A DNA stretch of 64,000 nucleotides from Entoloma clypeatum (Eukaryota; Basidiomycota; Agaricomycetes; Agaricales; Entolomataceae). Location of the stretch: the NCBI GenBank assembly GCA_963565915.1, contig OY751485.1:4898001-4962000 (forward strand). Direction: 5' to 3'. Position numbers and translations under genes: made by a program. Below, one piece after another: positions 62,801 through 64,000 of this stretch. Each line of letters starts with the position of its first letter. Within the stretch, counting starts at the first letter, position 1. The notes below the pieces were generated by a model. The model had not been told where the DNA came from and searched no databases. It worked only from the letters and a program-made list of their open reading frames with translations.

Positions 62801-63667
62801 GGCATAGGAGTCGGGGACCGCGCTAAAGGCGACTAAGAGACCTGTGACATATTCTTCGTAGGTTTTCAAGGGAACGATCTGCCGGACCAACGGCTGGTAC
62901 AGAGTCGTGGGCAGGTAGACGGTCAGGGGGACGTGGTCAGAAGTGTCGCGTTCGAAGGGACACAAAAAGCGTTTGCACTTTCTAGGCCTGGAGGCCGGGA
63001 GGAAGACGAGGTCAAGCGTGGAGGGCCGGTGTAGTGGGTTGTCCGGGATCCGTGTGGGAGGGTCAGTATTCGTTCCGCTGAGCGTAAGGTCAAGGGAAGA
63101 AGCGACATGCATGAGATCGGTAGAGAGGCTCGAGGCATAGGGGACTGCCGCGTCCCAGAGAGTGGACAGGCAATTGAAGTCGCCGCCAAGAAAGATGACG
63201 GGGGAGGGGAGTGTGTGGGCATTACGGGTGAGCCATTTGATGGCCATCCCTGAAGCGTCGGAGTACACGTTGATGAGAAAGACTTGCCGAGATTTGGTGG
63301 GCCATAGGGATAAGATTTGGATGTCAGATGGGGCATCAAATTCGTGATGGAGAACAGGGCACAGATGTGCGATGTTAGTGTTGAAGTAGGCTACTGTACG
63401 GGCTGAGGAGTCGGCCGTGGAAGCGTCTGAGCATATCCAGGATGGGTTTTGGGGATAGGAATAGATAGGGGATCCACTCTTGGAAGAGGTGGAAACGGTG
63501 TGGCGGGCAAGGTACTTGACAGGTTCCTGTACAAAATAGATATCAATATCTTCGTTGTGTCTAACAAGGAAAGATTCAATGATAGCGTTAGTTCTCCGAA
63601 CATTATGGATACGTAACTTAAGGGAGACCAGCTCGTCCACGTCAGGCGCTGCGGTTGTATCAACCAT
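59861..63667 (-). CDS. LINE ORF2: endonuclease, reverse transcriptase, RNase H-like end
   Basis: 1268 aa if started at ATG 63667 (MVDTTAAPDVDELVSL), which overlaps the ORF1 stop. The APE endonuclease is intact by motif: QEP, LGGDFN, SDHVPL. RT: RPIVLLNT, a FDVAQFFPSLDH segment and FVDDG with catalytic D689-D690. The C-terminal RNase H-like region has lost expected acids: the TDS motif reads FTQNIQA and the first strand ends AARPS. A terminal Cys/His motif follows (CACDNDTLETVDHLLHKC). It would make cDNA at nicked chromosomal DNA using the element RNA. Confidence 0.92.
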   Translation of the reverse strand: MVDTTAAPDVDELVSLKLRIHNVRRTNAIIESFLVRHNEDIDIYFVQEPVKYLARHTVSTSSKSGSPIYSYPQNPSWICSDASTADSSARTVAYFNTNIAHLCPVLHHEFDAPSDIQILSLWPTKSRQVFLINVYSDASGMAIKWLTRNAHTLPSPVIFLGGDFNCLSTLWDAAVPYASSLSTDLMHVASSLDLTLSGTNTDPPTRIPDNPLHRPSTLDLVFLPASRPRKCKRFLCPFERDTSDHVPLTVYLPTTLYQPLVRQIVPLKTYEEYVTGLLVAFSAVPDSYASAQDVEAAATNLQTALSENWDTHSRPVKGAGSHSHSWWSETCNLARQVYLDTKSPVDYSNLRAVIRTAKQEFFEDRIETIALSQKNPWSLMDWHKPRRSDPLANLKGANGDVLHSSNNMFDAFDKAFHTPPPNSPKMDILDEIPQEPTRDWIPITGPEITSLVLKCNPKSAPGPDHVSWALLKRLLQKDEVLTRITALANACIDYSCWPAAFKTSVTVIIPKPGKETYDKPKSFRPIVLLNTVAKIIEKVIANRMQFECTKYSLVHRYQFGGLHYRSTTDAGIIITHRVRNGWAKKRDTGVVAFDVAQFFPSLDHQFLLGVLRRLGFSAALSKFFESYLRGWSTRFVSGQNVSDLFEILFGVGQGSALSPILSGIYLSPALRIFYSRGHAQYLDLFSFVDDGMLIAQSSDLDAIGSHLRPARKAIDGILIDMGLATEPTKDELMFFTRTVSPSYPIVRLPGQPPLQVKAFWRYLGFFFDRRLTFNEHRRFYATKALTSIPLLLGNSSRGLPPRLKCLLYISCVMPILTYGCQLWYYNGPRLKTAFNLLNSVHYRAARWITGAFNRSPTGGVLAIAGLMPARQHITKLVQHSRIRAAQLPVTHPVVCELLLKAENKTPSPIVDIQNLMIAVKLERSDYLSEEARPGNRILDLYPDSFIWDAPQVDDDKKRYTYLKDILTTAEEENHQAAFCIAARPSVGKTLSSAVAVVRFAPSIGRHAQDPHMTRASAGRSLAPETLIIATLLGLSKVITHAPYVTEIHIFTQNIQAVRLALDTGSIHAGHSVSCSISRLLRPFLAGAGVIHVHLDTPLTSEWGSAFPDPSCHFKSTQGTALSPLSPNFARTAAATSAVDGWRKLHSDPEFRGRSFLPLHTGDKERVFQPDHVKGGPWLNSWAGNNNALFARLTCATLGHAPIGAYRQCFNHPGPFTCACDNDTLETVDHLLHKCPLFDRDDTSNKRYNIGNFLGMLANHPALFAFPPP

Positions 63668-64000
63668 TAACAACACCATCGGAGGGGCTGGTCCCACTAG
63701 TTGTGGCAGTTTGCGTGGGTTCTGGTCCAGGTCCTGTAGGCGCGACGTCCTCCATACCATCCAGAACCTCAAAGCGATTACGATCAGTGGGAACAAGGGT
63801 TGCAACCTTGGCCGCCGTCGTGGTGGTGGGGTGGGCAGCCTTGGCAGCCTTGCGAGACGCATCTTTCGTAGTGGCTTTATCATATGCCTTATGGTGGAAA
63901 GAGGGGTCGAAGCGGTTCTTCCAGAACTTGCATATGGTGGAGTCAGAACGGTGGTCTTCACCACAGTTGCGACACCTTGGGGCGTGATCGCACGGCTGCC
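63660..64000 (-). CDS. LINE ORF1, C-terminal part (cut by the window edge)
   Basis: Minus-strand frame from the window edge to TGA at 63660-63662. It begins PRCRNCGEDHRSDSTICKFW, a zinc-knuckle-like C-x2-C-x4-H-x5-C, followed by a basic tail (KDASRKAAKAAHPTTTTAAK). Such a knuckle is usual in nucleic-acid-binding ORF1 proteins of fungal LINEs. The 5' part lies outside. Confidence 0.75.
   Translation of the reverse strand, partial: QPCDHAPRCRNCGEDHRSDSTICKFWKNRFDPSFHHKAYDKATTKDASRKAAKAAHPTTTTAAKVATLVPTDRNRFEVLDGMEDVAPTGPGPEPTQTATTSGTSPSDGVVNG

Larger units (their letters stand above)
59435..64000 (-). mobile_element. Tad1-like LINE retrotransposon, continues past the window
   Basis: Minus strand. 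The 3' end is a 20-nt poly-A (T run 59435-59454), then a 3' UTR carrying a MITE, ORF2 (59861-63667) and the C-terminal part of ORF1 (to the window end). Zinc-knuckle ORF1, an APE-type endonuclease and an RT with an RNase H-like end are the Tad1/I-group plan. ORF2 is unbroken, so the copy is young. Confidence 0.93.

Overview
The window looks like a repeat-rich stretch of a basidiomycete (probably Agaricomycete) chromosome. The signs are host genes cut by many 45-60 nt introns with GT-AG ends, a Tad1-like LINE, chromodomain-bearing Ty3/gypsy elements, a Ty1/copia element, tandem secreted polygalacturonase genes and a YSH1/CPSF3 homologue. No prokaryotic-style operons, tRNA, rRNA or CRISPR array was seen.

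Layout. Positions 1-35.6 kb are a nest of mobile elements. An intact-looking Ty1/copia element (167-5951, LTRs that look identical, 5-bp target duplication GCTCT) sits inside a decayed coding remnant. It is followed by one Ty3/gypsy family here called Gypsy-A (8789-14517, 5' LTR kept and 3' LTR lost, plus a solo LTR at 30008-30565). A second family, Gypsy-B, is present as five rearranged pieces: B5 (7412-8788, minus), B1 (14518-17939, plus), B2 (17940-22795, plus), B3 (22796-25463, plus) and B4 (25464-29534, minus), with a solo LTR at 30920-31306. B3 and B4 meet tail to tail and form a large inverted repeat. From 29.5 to 35.6 kb there are solo LTRs, degenerate minisatellites, inverted-repeat elements and at least two MITE-like elements.

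Positions 36-59 kb are host genes: YSH1 (minus, 11 exons, complete), a small divergent gene, a duplicated endopolygalacturonase block (first copy probably broken, second copy complete with 16 exons), an APH-like kinase gene, a P-loop NTPase gene, a long conserved-looking gene of unknown role and an intronless disordered Arg/Asp/Pro-rich gene. From 59.4 kb to the end runs a minus-strand LINE (poly-A tail, ORF2 with endonuclease and reverse transcriptase, the C-terminal part of ORF1), with a small MITE in its 3' UTR.

How the parts work. Three LTR families show three readable priming signals. The copia element has a binding site matching the anticodon stem-loop of initiator tRNA-Met (half-tRNA priming). 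Gypsy-A and Gypsy-B each carry, two bases after the LTR, an 11-nt sequence perfectly complementary to the predicted 5' end of their own transcript, the signature of Tf1/sushi-type self-priming. Gypsy-A also has an A AAA AAA slippery heptamer exactly at the gag stop. Gypsy-B encodes two extra reading frames, one overlapping the gag start (ORF0) and one after pol (ORF3, about 122 aa, kept open in four diverged copies). No gypsy copy here looks able to move alone. The longest pol frames carry catalytic integrase changes (D to N in A, E to K in B2), mostly of the CpG to TpG/CpA type.
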